Shown here: one piece after another, positions 44,372 to 53,125 of the stretch
How the letters are laid out: each line of letters starts with the position of its first letter
Position numbering within the stretch: the stretch's first letter is position 1
Notes under the pieces: generated by a model
Told to the model about the DNA's origin: nothing
What the model saw: the letters and a program-made list of their open reading frames with translations, nothing else
Databases searched by the model: none
Translations under genes and position numbers: made by a program
DNA from: Bacillus chungangensis
Lineage (GTDB): Bacteria > Bacillota > Bacilli > Bacillales > Bacillaceae_C
Reading direction: 5' to 3'
DNA length: 64,000 nt
Assembly (NCBI RefSeq): GCF_030812995.1
Contig: NZ_JAUSTT010000019.1
Coordinates: 1-64,000, forward strand

Positions 44372-45520
44372 CTATGAAACTTTGTGTTTGTTCCAAAAGT
44401 TATATGGCTGCAAAGAGTTTGTCATTACTTTTAACTCGTAGCCATTGTTCTGCAAGTAATCTAAAATGGCAGGAAGCGCTTCAGCTGTTGTTGCTTTATC
44501 GTGCATTAAAATAATTGGCGCCGTTCCGTTTGCTGCTTGTTTTTTTATTTGTTCGATCGTATAATTAGCCGTTTTAGGACCGTTTAAAAATTTCCAATCC
44601 AAACTGTCTACGTTCCAGTCCCACATCAGATAACCCGCTTCATCCATTGCTTTCCGATAATCGGCTTTCATATAGGGAACGCTGCCATACGGAACACGAA
44701 TGATATTGGAATCTACATTTGCAATCGCTTTGATGGTGCTAAGGCACGTCGTCATTTCATTCACAGCCGAAGCAGGAGAACGATAAAATTTGTTTTTATC
44801 GTGTGTAACGCCATGACAAGCTAAAGCGTGGCCTTCCGTTACCATTTTTTGAACAGTGCCTTCATATTGCTTCATATTGCCGTCCAACATAAAGAAAGTT
44901 GCTTTCGCCTCATACTCCTTTAAGATTTGCAAAATGGTTTCTGTATGCTTGTTCGGACCATCGTCAAAAGTAAGGTACGCGCTTTTGGTAGGTTTTGGCT
45001 GCTGCATCTTGCGCCACTTTTCTGTCTCCGCTTGCATTTGTGCCTTGTATTTGGCAAGAAATTGTTCGTTCGTTAAGGTCTCTTTCCCGTCTACTACTCT
45101 AGCAATAGGACCTTCTTGGATATAGACGATTTTAAAGCCAAAATACTCACTCATAAAACGATACGGAGCGACTACTCTTTCCTGATCTGTTTGGATAGAA
45201 AGTGTTTGTTCCTCCCCTGTATCCGTCGTTAAACGTTTGTTAGCTGGGTCTAACAAGATGCTTTTGTCGTCCTTCGTCAACTGTACTGTTCGCGTATCTT
45301 TATTCCAGCGAACTTCGACGCCTAATGCTTCAGCGAAAATACGGACAGGAACATAAGTAATCCCGTCTTCTATGTATGCTTGTGTATCTACATTTGAAAT
45401 CAGTTCATCATTTACCCCGATAAAGATAAGCTGTCTTGTTTTTGCCTCTGCCTTCGTTTGTGTGAAGCCTATGATCATGACACACCATACCATCGCAGCA
45501 AGTACGATTTTTCTTTTCAT
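44372..45520 (-). CDS. Polysaccharide deacetylase with copper-amine-oxidase-like N-domain
   Basis: The 382-residue product has a signal peptide (KRKIVLAAMVWCVMIIGF, cut near KAEA), a copper-amine-oxidase N-like domain (about 30-140: GITYVPVRIFAEALGVEVRW) and a CE4 domain (about 180-375) with YLTFDDGPNKHTETIL, the metal-binding HGVTHD and the late IILMHD. ATG 45520 was selected because AAGAAGGGG lies 7 bases upstream; ATG 45538 overlaps that site. It follows the LD-carboxypeptidase gene by 17 bases, so the two are an operon for peptidoglycan or wall-polymer editing. Confidence 0.88.
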   Translation of the reverse strand: MKRKIVLAAMVWCVMIIGFTQTKAEAKTRQLIFIGVNDELISNVDTQAYIEDGITYVPVRIFAEALGVEVRWNKDTRTVQLTKDDKSILLDPANKRLTTDTGEEQTLSIQTDQERVVAPYRFMSEYFGFKIVYIQEGPIARVVDGKETLTNEQFLAKYKAQMQAETEKWRKMQQPKPTKSAYLTFDDGPNKHTETILQILKEYEAKATFFMLDGNMKQYEGTVQKMVTEGHALACHGVTHDKNKFYRSPASAVNEMTTCLSTIKAIANVDSNIIRVPYGSVPYMKADYRKAMDEAGYLMWDWNVDSLDWKFLNGPKTANYTIEQIKKQAANGTAPIILMHDKATTAEALPAILDYLQNNGYELKVMTNSLQPYNFWNKHKVS

Positions 45521-45537
45521 TGTTTCCCCTTCTTTCA

Positions 45538-46572
45538 TTATTTAAAAGTCATGTCGATTTTTCCTGTGCCGTTTTCCACTTTCACTGTTGCAAAAGCACC
45601 GTTGACGAGCGTCACTTGCGGCGGCAAGTGGCCGATGTCAGCATCGTATACAACTGGCATCTGTAAATCAGCAAAAACAGCATGCAATGCATCGATCATT
45701 TCGAAGTCATCCACAGGCTGATAGTCGCCTGGACGGCCAAATAAAATGCCTGCAGCGCCCTCAAACCAACCGCTCATTTTTAATTGCCATAATGCCCGAT
45801 AAATACCTGCTGCCGTTAATTCGGCACTTTCCAAATACCAGATCACACCATCTTCACGGCAATAACGATCGATGAAATCACGAGCGTTGCCATAAGGTGT
45901 TCCAACGAGATGATGAAGCGTATCAAGACAGCCGCCGATTAATCGGCCTGAAAATTGTGTTCCTTTGCTAGATAGCGTCTTCCATTCAGTTGGTGTATCA
46001 AAGTAAAGACCAGTTCCCGGATTTTCAAAAGCCTGCTCCCATGAAGATTGGTAAGTCTCTGACGACGTTTGTGAGATCGTTTCATGGACTGCTGTTCCTA
46101 ACACTTCCGTCCATTTTTTTGTGATCGGGTCCCAATGAGGGGCTGACAGATCGACATAATTCGTACCGTGCGCTGATGCGAAACCTGTCATGATAGTATA
46201 AGCAAAACATAGTGTGCTAGTGTCCGAATATCCTAATATCCACTTAGGTTCCGCAGCCTTTAGTGCTTCCCAATCTAATAGCGGCAATATTTCCATTAGA
46301 AAGTGTCCGCCCCACGGTGGAATAATCGCTTGGATCGTATCATCAAGGAGAAAATCCATCAATTCCTGCGCTCTTTGTTCTTTTTCACAACTAACTAATT
46401 TATGATTTGTCCAAATCGACTTGCCTTCCCTTACTGTATAGCCGGCACGTTCGACTTGCTTTTTTGCTTTGTGAAGCAAATGATGCAGCTCCCGTTCGAC
46501 ACCGCTAGATGGAGCGGTAATGGCAACCTGATCACCTTTCTTTAATGGCTTTAGATAACGTATGCTTGTCAT
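45538..46572 (-). CDS. S66 family LD-carboxypeptidase (LdcA/MccF-like)
   Basis: The 344-residue cytoplasmic serine peptidase has the S66 layout: VAITAPSSGV at the N-terminus, the nucleophile region WILGYSDTS (Ser in GYSD), RLIGGCLDTL, and the C-terminal Glu-His parts YLESAEL and DIGHLPP. The family cuts the L,D bond to the terminal D-alanine of muropeptides (LdcA) or releases amides such as microcin C (MccF). The size and PWGGH block lean to the MccF-like branch, so the substrate is open. ATG 46572 follows GGGAGAG; the frame from 46596 reads through that site. Confidence 0.85.
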   Translation of the reverse strand: MTSIRYLKPLKKGDQVAITAPSSGVERELHHLLHKAKKQVERAGYTVREGKSIWTNHKLVSCEKEQRAQELMDFLLDDTIQAIIPPWGGHFLMEILPLLDWEALKAAEPKWILGYSDTSTLCFAYTIMTGFASAHGTNYVDLSAPHWDPITKKWTEVLGTAVHETISQTSSETYQSSWEQAFENPGTGLYFDTPTEWKTLSSKGTQFSGRLIGGCLDTLHHLVGTPYGNARDFIDRYCREDGVIWYLESAELTAAGIYRALWQLKMSGWFEGAAGILFGRPGDYQPVDDFEMIDALHAVFADLQMPVVYDADIGHLPPQVTLVNGAFATVKVENGTGKIDMTFK

Positions 46573-46820
46573 TTTGCTCTCTCCCTTTTCATTCATCCGT
46601 AAAACACGAAATTAGACAAATAGTTACATTCTTGCTCTTTTTTACACTTGTAAAAACTTTCGTGATCATACTGTAAATATCCTTTTTTGATAAGGAAAAA
46701 ACCAATTTATCTACTTTTTAGAGGAAAATATTTATTTGTTAGAACTTGCTGGATTGTACCCCTCATATTTTTATAGTATGATTAGCTTTGATTCATGTCT
46801 TTTTTGGGAGGATTATCTCA

Positions 46821-48260
46821 GTGATTTTTAACTCATTTGAATTTATATTCGTGTTTCTTCCCACAGTGTTTCTTGTCTACTTTCTTTTAAATAGATGGCA
46901 TTTCACTGTGTCAAAAATCTGGCTGTTTCTCAGCTCATTGTTTTTTTACAGCTGGTGGAATCCAAAATATTTTCCGCTTATTTTACTCTCGCTATTCGTC
47001 AATTTCTTTATCGGTACTTATTTAGGAAAAGAAAAACCGATTTGGCAGCGGAAACTCATGTTGACGATCGGGATTGTCTTCAATGTCGGTTTGTTAGGCT
47101 TCTTTAAATATTATGATTTTTTGATTAACAATATCAATCTTGTTTTTTCAACAGATTTCAATCTTCTTTATTTGGTACTTCCGTTAGCGATTAGCTTCTA
47201 TACGTTTCAGCAAATCGGTTATTTGGTCGATTCTTACCGCCAAGAAACGAAGGGATATGTTTTTTTAGATTATGCACTGTTTGTGTATTTTTTCCCGCAA
47301 TTGATTGCTGGACCGATCGTGCATCATAAAGATGTGATGGATCAGTTTCGCGACCCATTTAATCGGCGCGTGAATGCCAAACATATCGCAGTAGGCCTGC
47401 TTGTTTTTTCCATTGGTTTATTTAAAAAAGTGGTGATTGCCGATGCATTTGCTGTGTGGGTGAATAGTGGCTATAGTATGGCAGCGTCGTTAACATTTAT
47501 CGATGCATGGATGACGTCGCTTTCGTATACATTCCAGCTTTATTTTGATTTCAGCGGCTATTCAGATATGGCGATTGGAGCGGGCCTGCTGTTTAACATT
47601 CATTTGCCAAAAAACTTCAACTCTCCATATAAGGCATTAAACATTCAAGATTTTTGGCGGCGTTGGCATATTACACTATCCACCTTTTTGACAAGATATA
47701 TCTATATTCCGCTCGGTGGGAACCGAAAAGGAGCCGTTCGCACGTACGTGAATATCCTGATTATCTTTGCGATTAGCGGGATATGGCATGGAGCGGGCTG
47801 GACATTTGTTTTGTGGGGACTGCTGCATGGCATCGCAAGTGTGATCAATCGCTTTTGGACGCGGGCTGGTTTTTCCATGAATAAAGTATTAGCATGGTTT
47901 ATCACCTTCCAATTTGTCAATGCAACGTGGGTGTTTTTCCGCGCTCCTAATTTCACAACTGCCATTCAAGTATTAAAAGGCATGGCAGGACTTAACGGTG
48001 TATCCATTCCGGATCAGCTTGCAAATATACTTCATTGGGAGACGACAAGGCTTTATACATTTTCGTTAGCAGCGTCAGCATTGGAAGTGCTGCTTTATCT
48101 AGCAGGTGCACTCTGCATTGTGTTGGTCTTTAAGAACTCCTATGAATGGAAAGAACAATTTAAGCCAAAATGGTATTATGCGGTTTTTGCCGCGGCGCTG
48201 TTTATTTATTCGGCTTTTCATTTACAGAAGGTAACAGAGTTTTTATATTTTAATTTTTAG
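46821..48260 (+). CDS. MBOAT-family O-acyltransferase
   Basis: The 479-residue membrane protein (GTG 46821 after GGGAGG) has about 11 hydrophobic segments and the MBOAT core: YTFQQIGYLVDSYRQ, FPQLIAGPIVHH, FWRRWHITLSTFL and the catalytic-histidine region GIWHGAGWTFVLWG. AlgI, DltB and PatA are close types. Such proteins pass acetyl groups across the membrane for O-acetylation of surface polysaccharide. The next gene encodes an SGNH-like partner. Because SLH proteins lie nearby, the secondary wall polymer is an attractive target, by analogy with PatA/PatB of Bacillus anthracis. Confidence 0.9.
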   Translation: MIFNSFEFIFVFLPTVFLVYFLLNRWHFTVSKIWLFLSSLFFYSWWNPKYFPLILLSLFVNFFIGTYLGKEKPIWQRKLMLTIGIVFNVGLLGFFKYYDFLINNINLVFSTDFNLLYLVLPLAISFYTFQQIGYLVDSYRQETKGYVFLDYALFVYFFPQLIAGPIVHHKDVMDQFRDPFNRRVNAKHIAVGLLVFSIGLFKKVVIADAFAVWVNSGYSMAASLTFIDAWMTSLSYTFQLYFDFSGYSDMAIGAGLLFNIHLPKNFNSPYKALNIQDFWRRWHITLSTFLTRYIYIPLGGNRKGAVRTYVNILIIFAISGIWHGAGWTFVLWGLLHGIASVINRFWTRAGFSMNKVLAWFITFQFVNATWVFFRAPNFTTAIQVLKGMAGLNGVSIPDQLANILHWETTRLYTFSLAASALEVLLYLAGALCIVLVFKNSYEWKEQFKPKWYYAVFAAALFIYSAFHLQKVTEFLYFNF

Positions 48261-48270
48261 GGTGAGCTAG

Positions 48271-49314
48271 GTGAATCCTTATCGAAAATTTGTCATCGTT
48301 TTTTTGTCGCTTGTCTTTCTAATCCTTGGATCAACAGCTTCCTTTATTTTTTTTATCGATCCGATGTGGACGTTTGGACATGCACATACGTACAATGATC
48401 ATCAGCTTTTGATTGATGAACGCCAGCAGAAATCCAATCATATGTATTTTCAGCCGTTTCATCATCGTACGCTGCTCATTGGCAGCAGCCGGTCTACTTA
48501 TATTAATCAGGACGATTTTATCGACATGGATGTGTATAATTTTGCTGTTAGTGATATGTCGATTCGTGAATACGAGAGCTTTATCGATTCTGCTGTGAAG
48601 GCAAACAAAGAGCCGTTTGAAACAATTATCATCGGTGTTGATTTTTTCAAATCAAGCTTGCAAGAAAGTGCTGAAGCGAAAAATTTAGACAATTACTTAG
48701 AAACGCTGCATGAACCATTTTACCGTTATAAAAATTTAATCTCTTTTGATTTGTTGAAATATGCTTGGAAAAATTTCAACAAATCACGTCACAATGTGAT
48801 TTTGGAAGAACGAAATTATAATCGCAACAATGTTGCATTTGCGAAGCGCATCGATGAAGTAGAGCTTGAAAATGTCGTTGCTGAGAAGGTGGAGCGTTTC
48901 CGACAAGTCTTTTATGGAGATACGTATGAATACAACCCTGACTATCGAGCCATTTTCCACCAATTACAAGTGAAGAACCCTGATACGGACTTTATTATTT
49001 TTACAACACCGATTTCAACGCCTTTGTTTGAAGCACTAGTAGAAAAAGGGAGACTTCCCGATTATGAACGATGGCTTCGTGATTTAGTGGCAGAATTTGG
49101 CGAAGTGCAGCATTTTATGTATCCAAATTCGGTTACGGACGACATTTCCCATTACTTTGATGGCCACCATTTTTATCCCGAAATAGGTACGCTTATTGCG
49201 AACAAAATAAGCGGTCATGATGAAGATGTTCCAGCCGATTTTGGCGTCGTACTCACAAATGAAAATCTAGACGAATTTCTAAACGTGATACGAGAAAAAT
49301 TTTCTGCAAAATGA
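48271..49314 (+). CDS. SGNH-like extracytoplasmic partner of the MBOAT acyltransferase
   Basis: A 347-residue protein starting at GTG 48271, with an N-terminal anchor (FVIVFLSLVFLILGSTASFI) and an extracytoplasmic domain. TLLIGSSRST holds the putative nucleophilic serine in a GSSR block, and DGHHFYPEIG near residue 293 supplies the Asp-x-x-His-like pair, as in AlgX/AlgJ, DltD and PatB proteins. It probably takes the acetyl group from the MBOAT partner and puts it on the glycan. The genes are 10 bases apart and end with a terminator at 49386-49440, so they form a two-gene operon. Confidence 0.75.
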   Translation: MNPYRKFVIVFLSLVFLILGSTASFIFFIDPMWTFGHAHTYNDHQLLIDERQQKSNHMYFQPFHHRTLLIGSSRSTYINQDDFIDMDVYNFAVSDMSIREYESFIDSAVKANKEPFETIIIGVDFFKSSLQESAEAKNLDNYLETLHEPFYRYKNLISFDLLKYAWKNFNKSRHNVILEERNYNRNNVAFAKRIDEVELENVVAEKVERFRQVFYGDTYEYNPDYRAIFHQLQVKNPDTDFIIFTTPISTPLFEALVEKGRLPDYERWLRDLVAEFGEVQHFMYPNSVTDDISHYFDGHHFYPEIGTLIANKISGHDEDVPADFGVVLTNENLDEFLNVIREKFSAK

Positions 49315-49385
49315 TTGTCTTAAGTTTGGTGATAGATCTCCATATTGAGCGCGAAAGCTTTTCAACGCTTCGTATAAGTAAAAAA

Positions 49386-49440
49386 TGACAGCAGCGTTTT
49401 TCAAAATTATGAGCATTTAACGTCTGCTGCCATTTTTTTT
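49386..49440 (+). terminator. Terminator of the MBOAT/SGNH operon
   Basis: GACAGCAGCGTT and AACGTCTGCTGCC pair around a 20-base loop. ATTTTTTTT follows. Confidence 0.75.
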
Positions 49441-49610
49441 GCATCACATGGAGATTTTTGCTATTAAATAAGCTAAAATAATAGTAGTGGAGTGTACTAG
49501 TCGAATGATGCCGAAAAGATAACAAAAATAGCTTGTCAGTTTAACAGTTTCTCTACTTTTTGTATCATTCGAAGGCGTTCAATTTTGTTTATCATTGGAG
49601 GCAGCTTTTT

Positions 49611-50273
49611 ATGATTTATGAGTTTAATTTCTGGAAAGCGCTCGTCCATCCGGCGACTAGCTTTTATCAGGTATCAAAAACCGAAAAGATTTATCGTCTG
49701 CGGTCAAGGATCATCGTGCTCTTTCTTTGCAGCTTTATCATCTTTATGGCTGCTGGTTTTTTTGGAATTGGCGGAGAAAGTTTGTCGAAAGATTTAACAG
49801 TGCTTCAGCCCCATGAATTTGAGATTCGAAAAGCACTGTTTGCCTTGGGTAAAGGATTTAGCGGTTTAGGGTATGCAGCGATCTTAACATTTTTTACTGC
49901 GTTGCTTTTTTGGGTTTTTACAGGGATTGATTACAAGAAGCTGCTCGTTTTTCAGTCACTTGTCCTAGGCATCCATCTAATCGAGATTGCCGTAAACGGC
50001 TTACTTCTCCTTACAGCTGGGCTGCCATGGTATTCATCGCCTTTTTCCCTTGGTGTTTTACTGCAATCGATGAACGCAAAAAATTTCTTCATCTACTTAT
50101 TTGGAAGCATCTCGCTTTTTAAAGGATGGGCGATTTATTTGCAATATAAAGGATTGCGTGCTTGTATTGAAAAAAGCCGTGCAGCTATTTTAGGGATTGT
50201 CATTGGTGTCAATCTTGCATACTGGATTATAACAGCTGTGCTTGCTTATATTGATTTTCATGCTATTTTATAA
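49611..50273 (+). CDS. Yip1-family membrane protein (YknW-like)
   Basis: The 220-residue protein has five or six membrane helices after a short cytoplasmic N-terminus (FWKALVHPATSFYQVSKTEK, a region typical of Yip1/YIF1 proteins, where a helix with HP..F..V is common). ATG 49611 follows TGGAGGC; the frame from 49560 lacks a site. With the membrane-fusion protein immediately downstream, the pair mirrors YknW-YknX of Bacillus subtilis, which with YknY-YknZ protect against the SDP toxin. No ABC gene follows here. Confidence 0.7.
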   Translation: MIYEFNFWKALVHPATSFYQVSKTEKIYRLRSRIIVLFLCSFIIFMAAGFFGIGGESLSKDLTVLQPHEFEIRKALFALGKGFSGLGYAAILTFFTALLFWVFTGIDYKKLLVFQSLVLGIHLIEIAVNGLLLLTAGLPWYSSPFSLGVLLQSMNAKNFFIYLFGSISLFKGWAIYLQYKGLRACIEKSRAAILGIVIGVNLAYWIITAVLAYIDFHAIL

Positions 50274-50309
50274 GATGAAGAGATTACTGATAAAGATGGT
50301 GGTGAAAGC

Positions 50310-51542
50310 ATGACGAAAAAGCGATGGTCGATCGTATTAATCGCAGCGATTTTGTTATTTGCAACAGTAAATATCGTATTGATCAGCAAAGAGAAAAGCA
50401 AGGTGGCTCGCGTGCATTCTATTCATCAATGGAAAACAATCCAAACTGGCAGCCTTGAGGAATCGTTTGTGGCAGATGGTGTTGTCTCCGCTGCTGACAA
50501 GCATTATATCTATGTAGATAAAGAGGCGCCGTTTCTGGAATTTTTAGTAGAAGTAGGCGATGAAGTTAGCCGTGACACACCGCTTTTTGAATATGCCAAT
50601 CCGGACTTGGAAAAACAGCAAGAACTCCTCAATCTTGAAATAGACCGGCTAGAAAAAGAAAAGCGCAGTATAGAGGATGCAATTGGTGAGTTGGAAAATA
50701 TTTTAGCATCATTGCCTGCTTCTCGTCCTCATACATATGGCAGTGAAGAGGATAAAATTATCATTGTTGAACAGCAAGAAGAAACTGCTTATCGCATTGA
50801 AGCAGACATTGCTGAAAAAGAGCTGGAAAAAAGCAAGGTCGAGCATGCAATCGACAAATATGAACAGCAATTGCTGCTGGAACGGGTTAGTGATATCTCT
50901 GTCGTCAGCGGATATGCTGGAAAAGTAGCGGATATTGCTTATAATCTCGACAATCCAGTTATCACGATTATGTCGGGTGACGCTGTTGTGGAAGGACTTT
51001 TTACAGAAGAGGAAAGAAGCTTAGTTGAACAAGACATGGACGTGCAAGTGTCTTCTGAATTATTTAAGGAAAAAATGACAGGAACGCTGCAATCGATCCG
51101 TGAAGTTCCTGAGCAAAAACCGGACGTGAAGACAGAAGCAGCCTATCCATTCACAATTGCCTTGGAAGAGATAGAAAATGAAAATATTTATCCAGGCTAC
51201 CATGTGAAGGCGAAAATCATTCTTGATGAGGCAACAACCGTTCCCCTCGTCCCAGAAAAAAGCCTCGTTGGTTCCAAAAATGAGAAAAGCATCTATGTTC
51301 TCAATGACAAGGGACTAATTGAAAAAAAACCGTTAAAAACCGGCATACAGGTAAATGGCAAAGCTGAAGTAGTAAATGGTGCAAAAGAAGGCGATTGGTA
51401 CGTAGCAAAACCGAAAGGACTGCAAACAAACCAACCTTTTATCACACCATTAAAAGTAAGCAAACTAAAGAAAACGACATTCCGTAGCACACCGACAAAA
51501 ACAAAAGTAAAATACGTACTAATCGGCGCCTTGCAGCGCTGA
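50310..51542 (+). CDS. Membrane-fusion/adaptor protein (HlyD/YknX-like)
   Basis: The 410-residue protein has one N-terminal membrane anchor (WSIVLIAAILLFATVNIVLI) and an extracytoplasmic adaptor architecture: a half lipoyl domain (about 50-95), a helical coiled coil (about 100-185, EKQQELLNLEIDRLEKEKRS), the second lipoyl half (SVVSGYAGKVADI), a beta-barrel domain (VEGLFTEEER, then VQVSSELFKEKMTG) and a C-terminal domain (VPEKSLVGSKNEKSIYVLND). It likely joins an ABC or similar transporter to the wall environment. The gene is 36 bases downstream of the Yip1-like gene. No ATPase or FtsX-type permease gene follows, so its partner is elsewhere or lost. Confidence 0.82.
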   Translation: MTKKRWSIVLIAAILLFATVNIVLISKEKSKVARVHSIHQWKTIQTGSLEESFVADGVVSAADKHYIYVDKEAPFLEFLVEVGDEVSRDTPLFEYANPDLEKQQELLNLEIDRLEKEKRSIEDAIGELENILASLPASRPHTYGSEEDKIIIVEQQEETAYRIEADIAEKELEKSKVEHAIDKYEQQLLLERVSDISVVSGYAGKVADIAYNLDNPVITIMSGDAVVEGLFTEEERSLVEQDMDVQVSSELFKEKMTGTLQSIREVPEQKPDVKTEAAYPFTIALEEIENENIYPGYHVKAKIILDEATTVPLVPEKSLVGSKNEKSIYVLNDKGLIEKKPLKTGIQVNGKAEVVNGAKEGDWYVAKPKGLQTNQPFITPLKVSKLKKTTFRSTPTKTKVKYVLIGALQR

Positions 51543-51549
51543 GGTTAAA

Positions 51550-51580
51550 AAAACAGGACTGTGGAGAACAGTCCTGTTTT
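51550..51580 (+). terminator. Terminator after the adaptor gene
   Basis: AAAACAGGACTG (51550-51561) and CAGTCCTGTTTT (51569-51580) form a perfect stem followed by CTTT. The gap 51581-51800 shows no gene. Confidence 0.9.
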
Positions 51581-51800
51581 CTTTGTATTATATGTTGTTA
51601 AAAACGATGAATTAGCGTTATAACGTTAAAGTGATGCGGGGGTAAGTTTGCGAAATCAAATAAATATGCAGAATTGCTCTTTCATGAGCCAATTCGATAA
51701 GTTTATATGCCGAAGCTTTTTAGACTCAAAAGAGGAGGGGCAAAATACAATGATAAGATCTTACTGTGGTAATTAATGAGCTTTCCAAAGACTAAAAAGT

Positions 51801-51956
51801 TTATTTGTTATACGTTCCGTTCATAGATGATAGAAAACTAAATCCGTTTCCATGACTTGCCAAATTAATATGATCAGATTCTTTTATATTCATGCTTCCA
51901 AATACAAAAACACCTACAGCCATTACTCCTACCGCCAACATTTTAAGCTTTTTCAT
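51801..51956 (-). CDS. Phr-type signalling peptide precursor (51 residues)
   Basis: ATG 51956 overlaps the end of the rap gene by 14 bases, the classic rap-phr arrangement. The precursor has a basic start and a hydrophobic export segment (KKLKMLAVGVMAVGVFVFGS), then a polar tail ending FLSSMNGTYNK. Phr precursors are exported, trimmed to penta- or hexapeptides and re-imported by Opp, where they inhibit their cognate Rap. The mature peptide probably lies in the C-terminal part, but the cut sites cannot be fixed. AGGAGTG precedes the ATG. Confidence 0.8.
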   Translation of the reverse strand: MKKLKMLAVGVMAVGVFVFGSMNIKESDHINLASHGNGFSFLSSMNGTYNK

Positions 51957-53025
51957 TAAATAGCACTCCTTTTTTTAGAATATTCCTAGCTTCACAACTA
52001 ACTCGGAAATATTCATTTGATTTTTTATGATGATTTTGATCAAAAAGTCGAATAGCTAAATCTTCTGCATAGTCTTCCACATATATCCATAGATTTACTT
52101 TCTTGAAATATTGAATAGCCTTATCTATAACATGCTCTAACTGTTCAATAGACGATTGATCTATCATTGTCTTCAAAATGGTAAAATGATGTTTGTACTC
52201 TAAATTACAATCTACTAATCCTTTTTCAATATATGCTTGTGCTTCTTTTTTATTTTCTAATTTATAATGCTCTCTAGCTAATAAAAAAAACCTTTTATAC
52301 TCTATTTCTTGTTTACAATCAGAAAGGTATTTAATCGCTAATTCTGAAAGACCTTTTTGGGAATATAGCAATCCTAAATTATACTTTACTTTCTTAATTA
52401 GTGATTTTTCTTGTTTTTCTTTGAGCATATTCAATGAGGAGATCAGATGTTTTTCAGCAAGTTCAAATTGTAACAATTCTATATAAGACATTCCAATGAC
52501 ATTTAAAGATGCCGCTAATTTAATTTCGTAACCAGATTTTTCAGCGAAAAAACGTTTGGCTTCTATTGCATGGCTAATGGAACGGCTATAATCGCCAATG
52601 TAATAATAGAATAATGTTGCCCTATGATTAAACTCGGCTTTTTCTGCTTTGTCTGGAATATCCTCTAGTAATCTTCCAGCATATTCACAATGTTTTTTAG
52701 CTTTGCTGTAATGACTGATTTCCGTGTAATAAATAAATTTGAATAGATGATAATAGTACTGCAGAAATGTTTCTGTTTGTTCTGAGATAGACAAGTTTTC
52801 ATTTAAACTTAAATCATGTTGAAAATTTCCTGTCAACATTTGAAAACGAAAATCTAATAAAGAATAGTAGATTAGAATATCCTGATCTTCTTCAATACGG
52901 TGAATTTTTTGGTCGATTTCTATTTTTAATTCTTTTGCTTTAGCAACATGATGTGATCGTATCTCACTATACCAATCATTCAATAACTTTGTGATTTCTT
53001 CTTTTGATACAACGCTTACAGTCAC
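51943..53025 (-). CDS. Rap-family TPR phosphatase/regulator (rap1, with phr)
   Basis: The 360-residue protein has the Rap layout: an N-terminal three-helix part (about 1-70, EEITKLLNDWYSEIRSHH, then EDQDILIYYSLLDFRFQML) and about seven TPR repeats (100-355), which bind a Phr peptide. Rap proteins dephosphorylate Spo0F or block ComA-like DNA-binding regulators. GTG 53025 was picked because AGGTGA sits 8 bases upstream; the frame from 53037 starts inside that site. It is the only one of three tandem paralogues with an intact phr directly downstream. The proteins differ mostly in the TPR part, so peptide choice may differ. Confidence 0.88.
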   Translation of the reverse strand: MTVSVVSKEEITKLLNDWYSEIRSHHVAKAKELKIEIDQKIHRIEEDQDILIYYSLLDFRFQMLTGNFQHDLSLNENLSISEQTETFLQYYYHLFKFIYYTEISHYSKAKKHCEYAGRLLEDIPDKAEKAEFNHRATLFYYYIGDYSRSISHAIEAKRFFAEKSGYEIKLAASLNVIGMSYIELLQFELAEKHLISSLNMLKEKQEKSLIKKVKYNLGLLYSQKGLSELAIKYLSDCKQEIEYKRFFLLAREHYKLENKKEAQAYIEKGLVDCNLEYKHHFTILKTMIDQSSIEQLEHVIDKAIQYFKKVNLWIYVEDYAEDLAIRLFDQNHHKKSNEYFRVSCEARNILKKGVLFNEKA

Positions 53026-53080
53026 TTTTTTCTTCACCTTCTTTTACCAGTTTCATTATAGAAAATTATATTTTTTACAT

Positions 53081-53125
53081 TTATAAATTAGTAAGATCAA
53101 TTATTTTAGTTTCTTTTATATTCAT
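53081..53125 (-). pseudogene. phr remnant behind rap2
   Basis: Just after rap2 the minus strand reads MNIKETKIIDLTNL and stops. This resembles the middle of the intact Phr precursor (MNIKESDHINL). The signal sequence is gone, so no exported peptide can be made. Confidence 0.55.
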
